Of a DNA stretch of 13,898 bases, positions 8,112 to 13,898 are shown piece by piece. Numbering within the stretch: position 1 is the first letter of the stretch; each line of letters begins with the position of its first letter. The translations under genes and the position numbers were made by a program. Source of the stretch: Planctomycetota bacterium (lineage in GTDB: Bacteria > Planctomycetota > UBA1135 > GCA-002686595); contig JARGOW010000026.1 in assembly GCA_029212955.1 (NCBI GenBank), positions 488-14,385 of the forward strand. Direction: 5' to 3'. Below the pieces are notes generated by a model. That model did no database searches. It was not told where the DNA came from and worked only from the letters and a program-made list of their open reading frames with translations.

Positions 8112-8124
8112 TCAGTGCAGACGC
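8102..8124 (-). other. Hairpin spanning the cphB stop codon
   Basis: A perfect 8-bp stem (8102-8109 with 8117-8124, GCGTCTGC/GCAGACGC) has a 7-base loop that contains the cphB TGA. No T-run follows, so it is not a standard terminator. It could protect the upstream mRNA from 3' decay or act as a partial terminator between breakdown and synthesis genes. Confidence 0.4.
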
Positions 8125-8855
8125 ACGCCGATCACCGTGACGGGATCGAAACGGTCCGCAGAATCCATGGAGGTGAACTCCACCTCGGAGGCGTCCACGA
8201 CTGTGATCGAGCCGGAGCCCGCAACGCGTAGAACTCCGTCGGGTCCGTAAACGGCGGCGGTGTCCTCGTCCAAGCCCAATCCCACCAATCGCGGGTTGTA
8301 GGCCAGAGCTGAGAGCAACCGTCCCAGACGGTCCCTTTGACGGAAGTGTTGGTCGACGATGGCCCAGGGCATGAGCCCCATGCCTGGGGCCAGATGAACT
8401 TTCTGACTGGAGGGCGTGGGGCCTTCATCCCCATACGCGATCATGTGCTCGGACATGATCGAGGCACCCGCGGAGGTCCCCGCCACGTGCAAGCCATCCT
8501 CCAGGTTACGCTCGCGCATCATGTCGGAAAGCGGCGTGCCGCCCAGGGTCGTTGACAGGCGCAATTGATTCCCCCCGGTCATGAACACGCCGTTGGCGCG
8601 CTCCAATTCCTTGAGGAACTCAGGGTCAGAGCATTGGGAGCGCTCGGTGATCTCGAACGAAGCCACGTTGCGGGCCCCCATCTTGCTGAAAATTTCCTGA
8701 TAGCGTTGTCCCGTGTCCTCCAACCGCGAGGCGGTGGGGATCACGACGATGCGGCCTTCCCGGCCGCCACAAAGGCGCACGAAGCGCTCCAAGATATCGG
8801 CATCACGGACCTTTTCTTCCGCGCCACCGATCGGGATTACATATCCACGTGTCAT
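8112..8855 (-). CDS. cphB: Cyanophycinase CphB
   Basis: A serine peptidase of the S51 family that cuts cyanophycin into beta-Asp-Arg dipeptides in the cytoplasm. The 247-residue protein begins MTRGYVIPIGGAEEK. The nucleophile is S128 in GTSAGAS (126-132). Compared with what I remember of Synechocystis CphB, every key residue is present at a constant offset of four: Q97, S128, Q169, H170, R174, R176, R179 and E197 (for Q101, S132, Q173, H174, R178, R180, R183 and E201). This supports specific cyanophycin cleavage rather than another S51 peptidase. There is no signal peptide, so it acts on intracellular granules. The ATG overlaps the iadA stop (ATGA), with GGAG ten bases upstream. The frame is open further upstream inside iadA, but that extension is not family-like. 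Confidence 0.96.
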   Translation of the reverse strand: MTRGYVIPIGGAEEKVRDADILERFVRLCGGREGRIVVIPTASRLEDTGQRYQEIFSKMGARNVASFEITERSQCSDPEFLKELERANGVFMTGGNQLRLSTTLGGTPLSDMMRERNLEDGLHVAGTSAGASIMSEHMIAYGDEGPTPSSQKVHLAPGMGLMPWAIVDQHFRQRDRLGRLLSALAYNPRLVGLGLDEDTAAVYGPDGVLRVAGSGSITVVDASEVEFTSMDSADRFDPVTVIGVRLH

Positions 8856-10177
8856 ACGTTCATTACTCCGGATTGTTCGAAGGTGCCAAACACAACGGTT
8901 TTTCCACCGCGTTTGTGCCACACCCCAGCGAGCATCACGTCCTGCGGGAGACCGTCCGGTCCCAGAACCACAAGGTCCGCGTGCCCTCCCATGCAAATCC
9001 GCCCTTTGCCTTTAAGGCGCAGCAGATTTGCCGTGTTTGTCGTGTATGCAGGAAGCACCCGATCCAAGTCGTGCCCCCTGCGCAAAAGTTCCGCCAGGCT
9101 CGTGGCCATGGTCGCAGGCTCCCCCACATCCATTTTCACCACGCGCCCATCCCCATCGAAGGTGGGCAAGCACCCGCCACCGTCGGAGCTGACCGAGATT
9201 TGGTCGGAGGGCATGCCCGCTTCCAGATACCGCTCCAGCGCATCCTCCGCGGAATAGGCGTCCTCGCCATCCTCCACCGGGAAAGCGGTCAAGTCGATCG
9301 AGCACCCCCGCTGGACCAACTCCAAGCCTTCCTCGAAGAGCGCCTTACGGCGGTTCATGTGCGTGGGCTGAAAAACTCGCGCCGGCAATTCGCTGGTTTC
9401 GAGGGCTCGGCGAACCAAATCGAGTCCGCGCTCTCCATCCCCCATGTGCAGGTGGCAGATGCCTGCCTTGCCGGTCATCAAGCCGGCCACGTGGGCATCG
9501 GACGCCACGCGCAGGAGCTCATCCAAGGTCGGTTGGCTCGAGCGGTGATCGCTGATGGCCAATTCCCCCACGCCAATGATGCGGTCGATGTGCACGATGT
9601 CCCCGCGCACGGAACCGGTCAAAGTCGTCGGCGGCAAGTGATAGCCGCCCGTGTAGCAAAATGCGCTGAGTCCTTCCGCCACCAAACCTCGGGTGGCGGC
9701 CAACAGATCCCCCGTGGTCCGCGTCACGTCGTCCGTACCGAGCAATCCCACCACCGTGGTCACCCCGGCCGATGTGAACTTGGAGAGGGGCACACAGGGC
9801 ACGCGCGTCTCGGGCCCGGCCTCACCTCCGCCACCGGTCACATGGGCGTGTCCATCCACGAACCCAGGGATCATGCGCGCGCCTTGCAGGTCCTCGACCG
9901 TCACGCCCAGGGAATTGGGCATATCGGGCACATCTGTTCCCATCCAAACGATTTCACCGCCGCCCACCAGGACATTTTGAAGGCCAAGGGCTTCGGGGGC
10001 GAAGACCTCGGCATTGAGGAGGAGCTGCAGCACGGGGGATTGGGTTGGCAGGGGAGGATCCGCGGGGTGGGCAGAAGCGCGGAAAAGCGGGCCTAACACG
10101 GTACCACGCCCCCCCAGTTCCCGCCACACGCGGATCGTTGTGAGAGGGATTCCTTCGTGGGACGTCCCAGCATCCAC
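8852..10177 (-). CDS. iadA: Isoaspartyl dipeptidase IadA
   Basis: A metal-dependent amidohydrolase that splits beta-aspartyl dipeptides, here most likely beta-Asp-Arg from CphB, releasing Asp and Arg. Numbering from the GTG at 10177: metal ligands H110 and H112 (DGHAH), H244 (HLHMGD), H273 (PTHMNR) and D332 (SSDGGG); substrate residues E119 (GGGGEAGP), Y179 (TGGYH), R212 (SDHRS) and R276. The bridging carbamylated Lys of the E. coli enzyme (K162) is replaced by E205, and the position of E. coli S289 is C336. The protein has 441 residues in this frame, against about 390 in E. coli. Homology starts near residue 49, so the first 26-48 residues may not be translated; GTG codons at 10129, 10099 and 10033 are alternatives. 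I kept 10177 because it lies four bases after the previous stop. The gene overlaps cphB by ATGA. Confidence 0.93.
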   Translation of the reverse strand: MDAGTSHEGIPLTTIRVWRELGGRGTVLGPLFRASAHPADPPLPTQSPVLQLLLNAEVFAPEALGLQNVLVGGGEIVWMGTDVPDMPNSLGVTVEDLQGARMIPGFVDGHAHVTGGGGEAGPETRVPCVPLSKFTSAGVTTVVGLLGTDDVTRTTGDLLAATRGLVAEGLSAFCYTGGYHLPPTTLTGSVRGDIVHIDRIIGVGELAISDHRSSQPTLDELLRVASDAHVAGLMTGKAGICHLHMGDGERGLDLVRRALETSELPARVFQPTHMNRRKALFEEGLELVQRGCSIDLTAFPVEDGEDAYSAEDALERYLEAGMPSDQISVSSDGGGCLPTFDGDGRVVKMDVGEPATMATSLAELLRRGHDLDRVLPAYTTNTANLLRLKGKGRICMGGHADLVVLGPDGLPQDVMLAGVWHKRGGKTVVFGTFEQSGVMNV

Positions 10178-10181
10178 GCCG

Positions 10182-11444
10182 TCAGCGCCGGGGCTTTTTC
10201 TCCGGTTTTGGCTTTCTCGGCTTGTCCACTTTCGTGGGGTAAGTCACGGCCACCCAAGCGCGCCAATCCTCTTCGATTTTCACCAGGCTCTGGCCCAGGT
10301 TCTCCTTCAGGATCGTTCGGGAGGGAATCTCCTGCTTGAGCGCCAGAAGCATGGGTTTCAAGGTCTGGGGATGGTTGGCCACGATCCAGTCGTAAAAACT
10401 CCAACACAGGGCCTGCTCGGGCAATTCCATTTGACCCGTATCCTGGTTGATCAATTGGGGCAAGAAGGGTCCATCTTCCTTCGCCAACCGCTTGCGAATC
10501 GCAGCGCGCCACTGCCCCCCGTGGTAATCGCGCATGACCGTGCCCTCTTCGATGCAATAATTCGTGGTGAGGCCATGGATCTTGTACTCGTACCAGTGGG
10601 CGGCACCCGCGTCGTACCATCCCCCCGTGGTATCCCCGAACCAAAGTTCTTTGTACAGGTTCGAAATCAACATATGAGCCGCGTTGTGGGTAAACACTCG
10701 CCGCACCTGGGGCAGGGTGGAGAAATTCGCCTCCTTGGCCAGGGAAAACACGGGGTTGCGCCCGAGCATTTTGAAATCCCCGCTGGAACCACTGTGCAGG
10801 AATTCGCTCATCACTCCTCGATGATCCTTGCGGCTCTCCCAGAACCACATGCGCATCTTGGAGAAGTACTCGCTCTCCGCGACCTGCCCTTCCAGGCTCG
10901 GACCTTCGGCTATTTTCTGGGCGGGCCCCTTCCCCCCCAATTCCAAATGCTCCCCCAAGAGGGTGGCCACCTGCTCCACGTCCTGGGCCACCCGGTGCAG
11001 GCACGTGTGACTGTCGATCCGTTTCTTGCCCTGACGTAAGGGACCCGTGTCCAGGATCAGAAGGAAGTGCTTGGTTTCCACGTGTGCAACCGGCCGCCCC
11101 ATATGCTGCCGCATGGTTTCAGCGGCCAACCAATCGGCCACCTCCTTGCGCCGTTCCGCTACGGCATCCGAGGATGTTCCATGTTCGCAGCGGTCGCAGT
11201 CCATGAGAAAAGAGCCTCCACAGGGTTCGCACTCCGCGGCTACGGAGCAGAAAAGCACGTCCTTTTCTAGCTCGAGTATTTCCTTCTTGTGCTCGCTGCA
11301 AGGCAATACACCCAGGTTCTTGCAACGCTTACAACCCACCTTCACCCGCTGGGCGGCCTGGGCCGGGGGCCCCAAGACCAGGGCCAGGGGAAGGAGCAAA
11401 AGAAGCAGAAGCAGGCGCAAGGACACGGTGCAAGAAGGACTCAT
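10182..11444 (-). CDS. Secreted Cys-rich protein with degenerate gluzincin-like domain
   Basis: A 420-residue protein of unknown function. A Sec signal peptide (1-31, very Leu-rich core, ending AQA-A) sends it out of the cytoplasm. Residues 38-86 carry eight cysteines: CxxC pairs at 38/41, 72/75 and 83/86, plus C49 and C66. The pattern resembles DnaJ-type zinc ribbons. The C-terminal half resembles the peptidase-MA fold: FTHNAAH (251-257) sits where HExxH is expected, and WYDAGAAHWYE (276-286) where the W-x-x-EG-x-A-x-Y-x-E third-ligand motif is expected. The catalytic Glu is Asn and the third ligand is Asp, so it is probably inactive as a protease. The tail (403-420) is Lys/Arg/Pro-rich. The ATG at 11444 was chosen because the signal peptide begins there; no ribosome site is seen. 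It ends four bases before the iadA frame, so co-transcription is possible. Confidence 0.75.
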   Translation of the reverse strand: MSPSCTVSLRLLLLLLLLPLALVLGPPAQAAQRVKVGCKRCKNLGVLPCSEHKKEILELEKDVLFCSVAAECEPCGGSFLMDCDRCEHGTSSDAVAERRKEVADWLAAETMRQHMGRPVAHVETKHFLLILDTGPLRQGKKRIDSHTCLHRVAQDVEQVATLLGEHLELGGKGPAQKIAEGPSLEGQVAESEYFSKMRMWFWESRKDHRGVMSEFLHSGSSGDFKMLGRNPVFSLAKEANFSTLPQVRRVFTHNAAHMLISNLYKELWFGDTTGGWYDAGAAHWYEYKIHGLTTNYCIEEGTVMRDYHGGQWRAAIRKRLAKEDGPFLPQLINQDTGQMELPEQALCWSFYDWIVANHPQTLKPMLLALKQEIPSRTILKENLGQSLVKIEEDWRAWVAVTYPTKVDKPRKPKPEKKPRR

Positions 11445-11491
11445 GGCCAGATTGTAGCAAGCGATCCCAATCCCTCCCGCTTCCCTGGAAT

Positions 11492-12502
11492 TCAGGCGTC
11501 CAGGCGAACGCGCAACCAGGTCTCGGTGGCGGGGTTCCCGCCTCCGAGTGGGCGCACTCCCGGCGCAAAACGCGCCACCCAAATCGTGGGGCCCTGGGGC
11601 AATGCGGCCACAAGCCAGCTGGGTGGGCCCAGCCCCTCTATCACCGTGGAGGGCAACTCCAATCCCAAGGCCCAGGGCCCACGTGAAGTCCACAATCCCG
11701 AAGCCTCCCGCACCCAAACCTGCTCCAGGTTTCCAATTGCATTGAGCTCCGCATCAAGGGTGCGCATACCCGGGAGTTCGCTATACATCTTGCGCAACAG
11801 CGCCCCCTTGGAATGGGCGACCATGGACCAACCTCCACCCCGCTCGTTGACTTCCCAGACCAAAGGCGAAGCCACTGGCTTTACGCTCAACCAAATCCGC
11901 TGCCCCGGCTTGTGCTCCATGGAATCCATGGCACTGTCCAGCACTCCCCACGGGGCCGCTCCCCGCATTTCGATGATGCGGACCAACCCCCCGTCCTGGG
12001 AGGAAGTCCATCCTATCTGCGCGAACAGCAAGACCGATCCCCCAATGGAAACGCCCGCCAAAACCCTGGACCTGCCGCGCAGAAAGAACAGGAGCAAGAC
12101 CAATCCGGCCAGGCCCAGCAAACCCGAGATCGGCAGGATCGGCACATCATTGGGTATGACCGGCAAGGGCAAACTCGACGCTCCACCCCGGGCCTGGGCC
12201 TCCAATCCAAGCTCCCGGGGCCAACCCACCGTACCCCCTCCAGCGATCGATACGTCCGCACTAGCATCCACAAAGCCAGGAGGATGCGGCAAGGGGACCT
12301 GGAGCCCTCGTTTTTCCCCCGGGAGAAGTTCCAGACCTATGCGCGTACTACCTATTTTTCCGCAGTCGATCAGGACCGACTGCATGGGACCCACCAATTG
12401 AAGCTCCACGGGATTCCAACGGTTTCTGTGCCTCTCCTGAGCCCGGGCGGACCCCACCCATACGAACCCCACGAGCAGAACAAGGCCCCATCGAAAACTC
12501 AT
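11492..12502 (-). CDS. Hypothetical signal-peptide protein with two central TM helices
   Basis: I do not recognise this 336-residue protein. It begins with a clear Sec signal peptide (MSFRWGLVLLVGFVWVGSARAQ, cleavage near 20-22). A probable beta-rich extracytoplasmic region (about 30-118) follows, then two hydrophobic helices (about 121-141 and 147-163) joined by the basic loop RGRSR. The C-terminal domain (about 170-336) contains many Trp and Gly residues. If both helices span the membrane, both soluble domains face outside and only the short basic loop is cytoplasmic. The ATG overlaps the previous stop (ATGA), and GGGGGTGG lies just upstream as a ribosome site. The same frame is open upstream to 12781 inside the neighbouring gene, but that part is Gly/Pro/Arg shadow sequence. 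It is probably one unit with the two genes upstream. Confidence 0.7.
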   Translation of the reverse strand: MSFRWGLVLLVGFVWVGSARAQERHRNRWNPVELQLVGPMQSVLIDCGKIGSTRIGLELLPGEKRGLQVPLPHPPGFVDASADVSIAGGGTVGWPRELGLEAQARGGASSLPLPVIPNDVPILPISGLLGLAGLVLLLFFLRGRSRVLAGVSIGGSVLLFAQIGWTSSQDGGLVRIIEMRGAAPWGVLDSAMDSMEHKPGQRIWLSVKPVASPLVWEVNERGGGWSMVAHSKGALLRKMYSELPGMRTLDAELNAIGNLEQVWVREASGLWTSRGPWALGLELPSTVIEGLGPPSWLVAALPQGPTIWVARFAPGVRPLGGGNPATETWLRVRLDA

Positions 12503-13083
12503 ACCACCACCCCCGGCAAAGGGTTCCGACGGCGGAGAACAAACCACGCGCCCAACAGCCCAAGAAGTCCCGTGTGCACCCATTGCCCTAGACCCGCGCC
12601 CACACCATAGAGCCCCAAGTGCGCCCAATACGACCCCACCGGGGACAGGGACACCCAGCGACCCTCCACGCCTCCTGCCACATGGGCCCAGGTCCCCAAC
12701 GCCAGGGGCAAGAGAAACCAAGCACCCAATAGCGCGCTGGACCATACGGGGAAACGACCTGGGACAGGGGCCCCTAAGCAAGCGCTACCCAAACACAACA
12801 AGACCCCATGGAACGCCATCTCGAAGCCCCTCGCCTGCTCCATCCCCGCTTGAAGGTCGAGGGCCAGGGCCAGGGCTAACAGGGGCAACCAGCCAGCAAG
12901 ACCACTCAGACGGCCCGCCCATCCCGTTGGGCTTGGCCAAACAAGAGACAAGGACGCAATCCCTCCCAAGAGGACCAACCGGGATATGCCCGCACACATT
13001 TGCGCACAGGGTGGATATGCCAAAAATCCGAGGCAGATCAACCACAGACCGGCGAAGGCGACCCGGACTTCAGGAATCTTCAT
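12499..13083 (-). CDS. Hypothetical polytopic membrane protein
   Basis: An unrecognised 194-residue protein with about five or six hydrophobic segments (near 7-23, 31-49, 60-77, 88-104, 113-131 and 151-184) separated by short loops, ending in a basic RRRNPLPG tail that should lie in the cytoplasm. It is rich in Leu, Gly, Ala and Trp, with no charged residues inside the helices that would suggest an enzyme or transporter. I chose the ATG at 13083 (MKIPEVRV): it is preceded by a GGGG run at good spacing and overlaps the upstream stop by 14 bases. A longer start at 13137 would add 18 Cys/Met-rich residues and deepen the overlap. It overlaps the next gene by ATGA. Confidence 0.7.
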   Translation of the reverse strand: MKIPEVRVAFAGLWLICLGFLAYPPCAQMCAGISRLVLLGGIASLSLVWPSPTGWAGRLSGLAGWLPLLALALALDLQAGMEQARGFEMAFHGVLLCLGSACLGAPVPGRFPVWSSALLGAWFLLPLALGTWAHVAGGVEGRWVSLSPVGSYWAHLGLYGVGAGLGQWVHTGLLGLLGAWFVLRRRNPLPGVVV

Positions 13084-13898
13084 CCGCCGCCCCACGCACA
13101 TGCTGCACGGGCTCATCCCAACGCACATCCAAGACATCCCACTCGGGGACGCCTCCTTCCACGTTTAGCGCCCTAGCGATCGCGAGCCACTTTGTACTAG
13201 CGGGAAGCTCACCGGGGAAATCCCCACCCGGGGGCCGCCCAAAGAGAATGCGCCGCTTGCCTTCCAAATCGATTCGCACACCGCCGGGCAAGCCGCTGGG
13301 CCCCAATTCCTGACTGGCATCAATCACGATGCGACCCAAGAGTTTTTGCTCCGACGGAATCAGATTGCGCTGCATGGACCCGGCCACCTTGAGCGCGTCC
13401 AGGAGGGCTGCGTCCTGGATAAAATCCCCCGGGGAAGGAAGCCCTGCCCGCATGAGTCGATCGGAAGGGCCCAGGATGGGCAACCAGGCTCCATAAACCT
13501 CGTGGGGCGCATAGCTGTATCCGGCTAGGACCATGCCATCATCCGCCACCGGCAAGAAGTCATCCCCCACTCGAATGCATGCGGCGGGCTCACGCAATCG
13601 CAGTGGGACCACCAAACCATCGGGCCAAACCACCTCGGGTTCCCCCACTTCCTCCACGAAGGAAAGCTGGGCTAGCTCCCCCTTGAGCGAAGCCACCGCG
13701 GCGGGGTCGGAAAGGTCCACGCTTTCCCGCCGACGAAGGATGCGCTCCAATCGGCGCTGCCAGGCGTCGCCGAAGTACAGGGGTTCATGGTGCAAGCGAA
13801 CCCGCGTCACTTCGCAAATGCCCACGCCCTTTTCCCGGGCCGACATCTGCAGGGAATTCAAAACCCAGACAAAACCCACCGACAGGAACACCATGGGC
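13070..13898 (-). CDS. FtsQ/DivIB-like bitopic protein, partial (5' end beyond window)
   Basis: The frame is open to the right edge. An ATG lies at 13894, but the hydrophobic segment begins right at it (about 1-16), so the usual short cytoplasmic N-terminus is probably outside the window. From that ATG there are 274 residues. After the membrane segment, a POTRA-like stretch (about 28-100) includes LSFVEEVGEPEVVWPDG and LRLREPAACIRVGDDF, close to the FtsQ pattern of a lpfV...P..l.v.v.EReP.A core followed by a DDG turn (118-120). The second half (about 185-270) also fits FtsQ's beta domain: GGVRIDLEGKRRILFGRPP and STKWLAIARAL. FtsQ recruits the divisome in the periplasm. This copy is not beside ftsA, ftsZ or mur genes, so a division role is uncertain; another POTRA-type assembly protein is possible. 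Confidence 0.55.
   Translation of the reverse strand, partial: PMVFLSVGFVWVLNSLQMSAREKGVGICEVTRVRLHHEPLYFGDAWQRRLERILRRRESVDLSDPAAVASLKGELAQLSFVEEVGEPEVVWPDGLVVPLRLREPAACIRVGDDFLPVADDGMVLAGYSYAPHEVYGAWLPILGPSDRLMRAGLPSPGDFIQDAALLDALKVAGSMQRNLIPSEQKLLGRIVIDASQELGPSGLPGGVRIDLEGKRRILFGRPPGGDFPGELPASTKWLAIARALNVEGGVPEWDVLDVRWDEPVQHVRGAADEDS

Noticed and set aside
8856..8996. N-terminal extension of cphB inside iadA
   Set aside because: The 47 extra residues are Arg/Gly/Trp-rich and not found in cyanophycinases; the ATGA overlap gives a normal start.
8849..10096. 415-residue plus-strand frame opposite iadA
   Set aside because: It is antisense to a gene with all IadA metal ligands; its His/Arg/Gly-rich composition is a codon shadow.
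11445..11717. Longer start for the secreted Cys-rich protein
   Set aside because: It would bury the signal peptide 91 residues deep and overlap the upstream gene by over 200 bases.
10014..12401. Long plus-strand frames over the secreted protein and its neighbour (10014-11039, 11289-12401)
   Set aside because: They oppose frames that have clear signal peptides and ATGA coupling; translations are low-complexity Pro/Arg/Ser/His.
12503..12781. Longer start for the two-TM protein
   Set aside because: It would overlap the polytopic membrane gene by almost 300 bases and hide the signal peptide.
1..13898. tRNA, rRNA, CRISPR arrays, insertion sequences or attachment sites
   Set aside because: No cloverleaf, spaced repeats, transposase or integrase motifs, or flanking duplications were seen on either strand.

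Overview
This is a GC-rich bacterial stretch in which almost everything is coding. All genes but one lie on the minus strand. They are tightly packed, with 1-nt (TAATG), 4-nt (ATGA, TTGA) and 14-nt overlaps, and some GTG or TTG starts. A probable lipoprotein and several Sec-type signal peptides point to a diderm bacterium. Nothing in the window fixes the phylum. The style of the secreted cysteine-rich protein resembles proteins of Planctomycetota or similar deep lineages, but that is a weak guess.

Layout from left to right. (1) Positions 1-2131, minus strand: ribD (riboflavin deaminase/reductase), overlapped at its stop by a TPR lipoprotein gene that runs off the left edge. (2) Positions 2132-2427: divergent intergenic region. 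(3) Positions 2428-3420, plus strand: mdh (cytosolic-type malate dehydrogenase), ending at a strong hairpin terminator (3443-3483) that lies between convergent genes. (4) Positions 3509-10177, minus strand, read right to left: iadA (isoaspartyl dipeptidase), cphB (cyanophycinase), cphA (cyanophycin synthetase) and a second CphA-like protein that keeps the Mur-ligase module but has no ATP-grasp module. (5) Positions 10182-11444, minus strand: a secreted protein with CxxC pairs and a metallopeptidase-like fold signature whose catalytic glutamate is replaced. (6) Positions 11492-13898, minus strand: three overlapping genes for an FtsQ/POTRA-like bitopic protein (cut by the right edge), a polytopic membrane protein and a signal-peptide protein with two central membrane segments.

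The main story is the cyanophycin cluster. CphA builds the Asp-Arg storage polymer, CphB cuts it to beta-Asp-Arg dipeptides, and IadA splits the isopeptide dipeptide into Asp and Arg. Synthesis and complete breakdown are therefore encoded together. iadA and cphB overlap by ATGA. A hairpin spans the cphB stop, followed by an 86-nt gap before cphA. cphA overlaps the ATP-grasp-less paralog by TTGA. That paralog is the least explained part of the window: it looks like CphA with the aspartate-adding half removed and the arginine-adding half intact.
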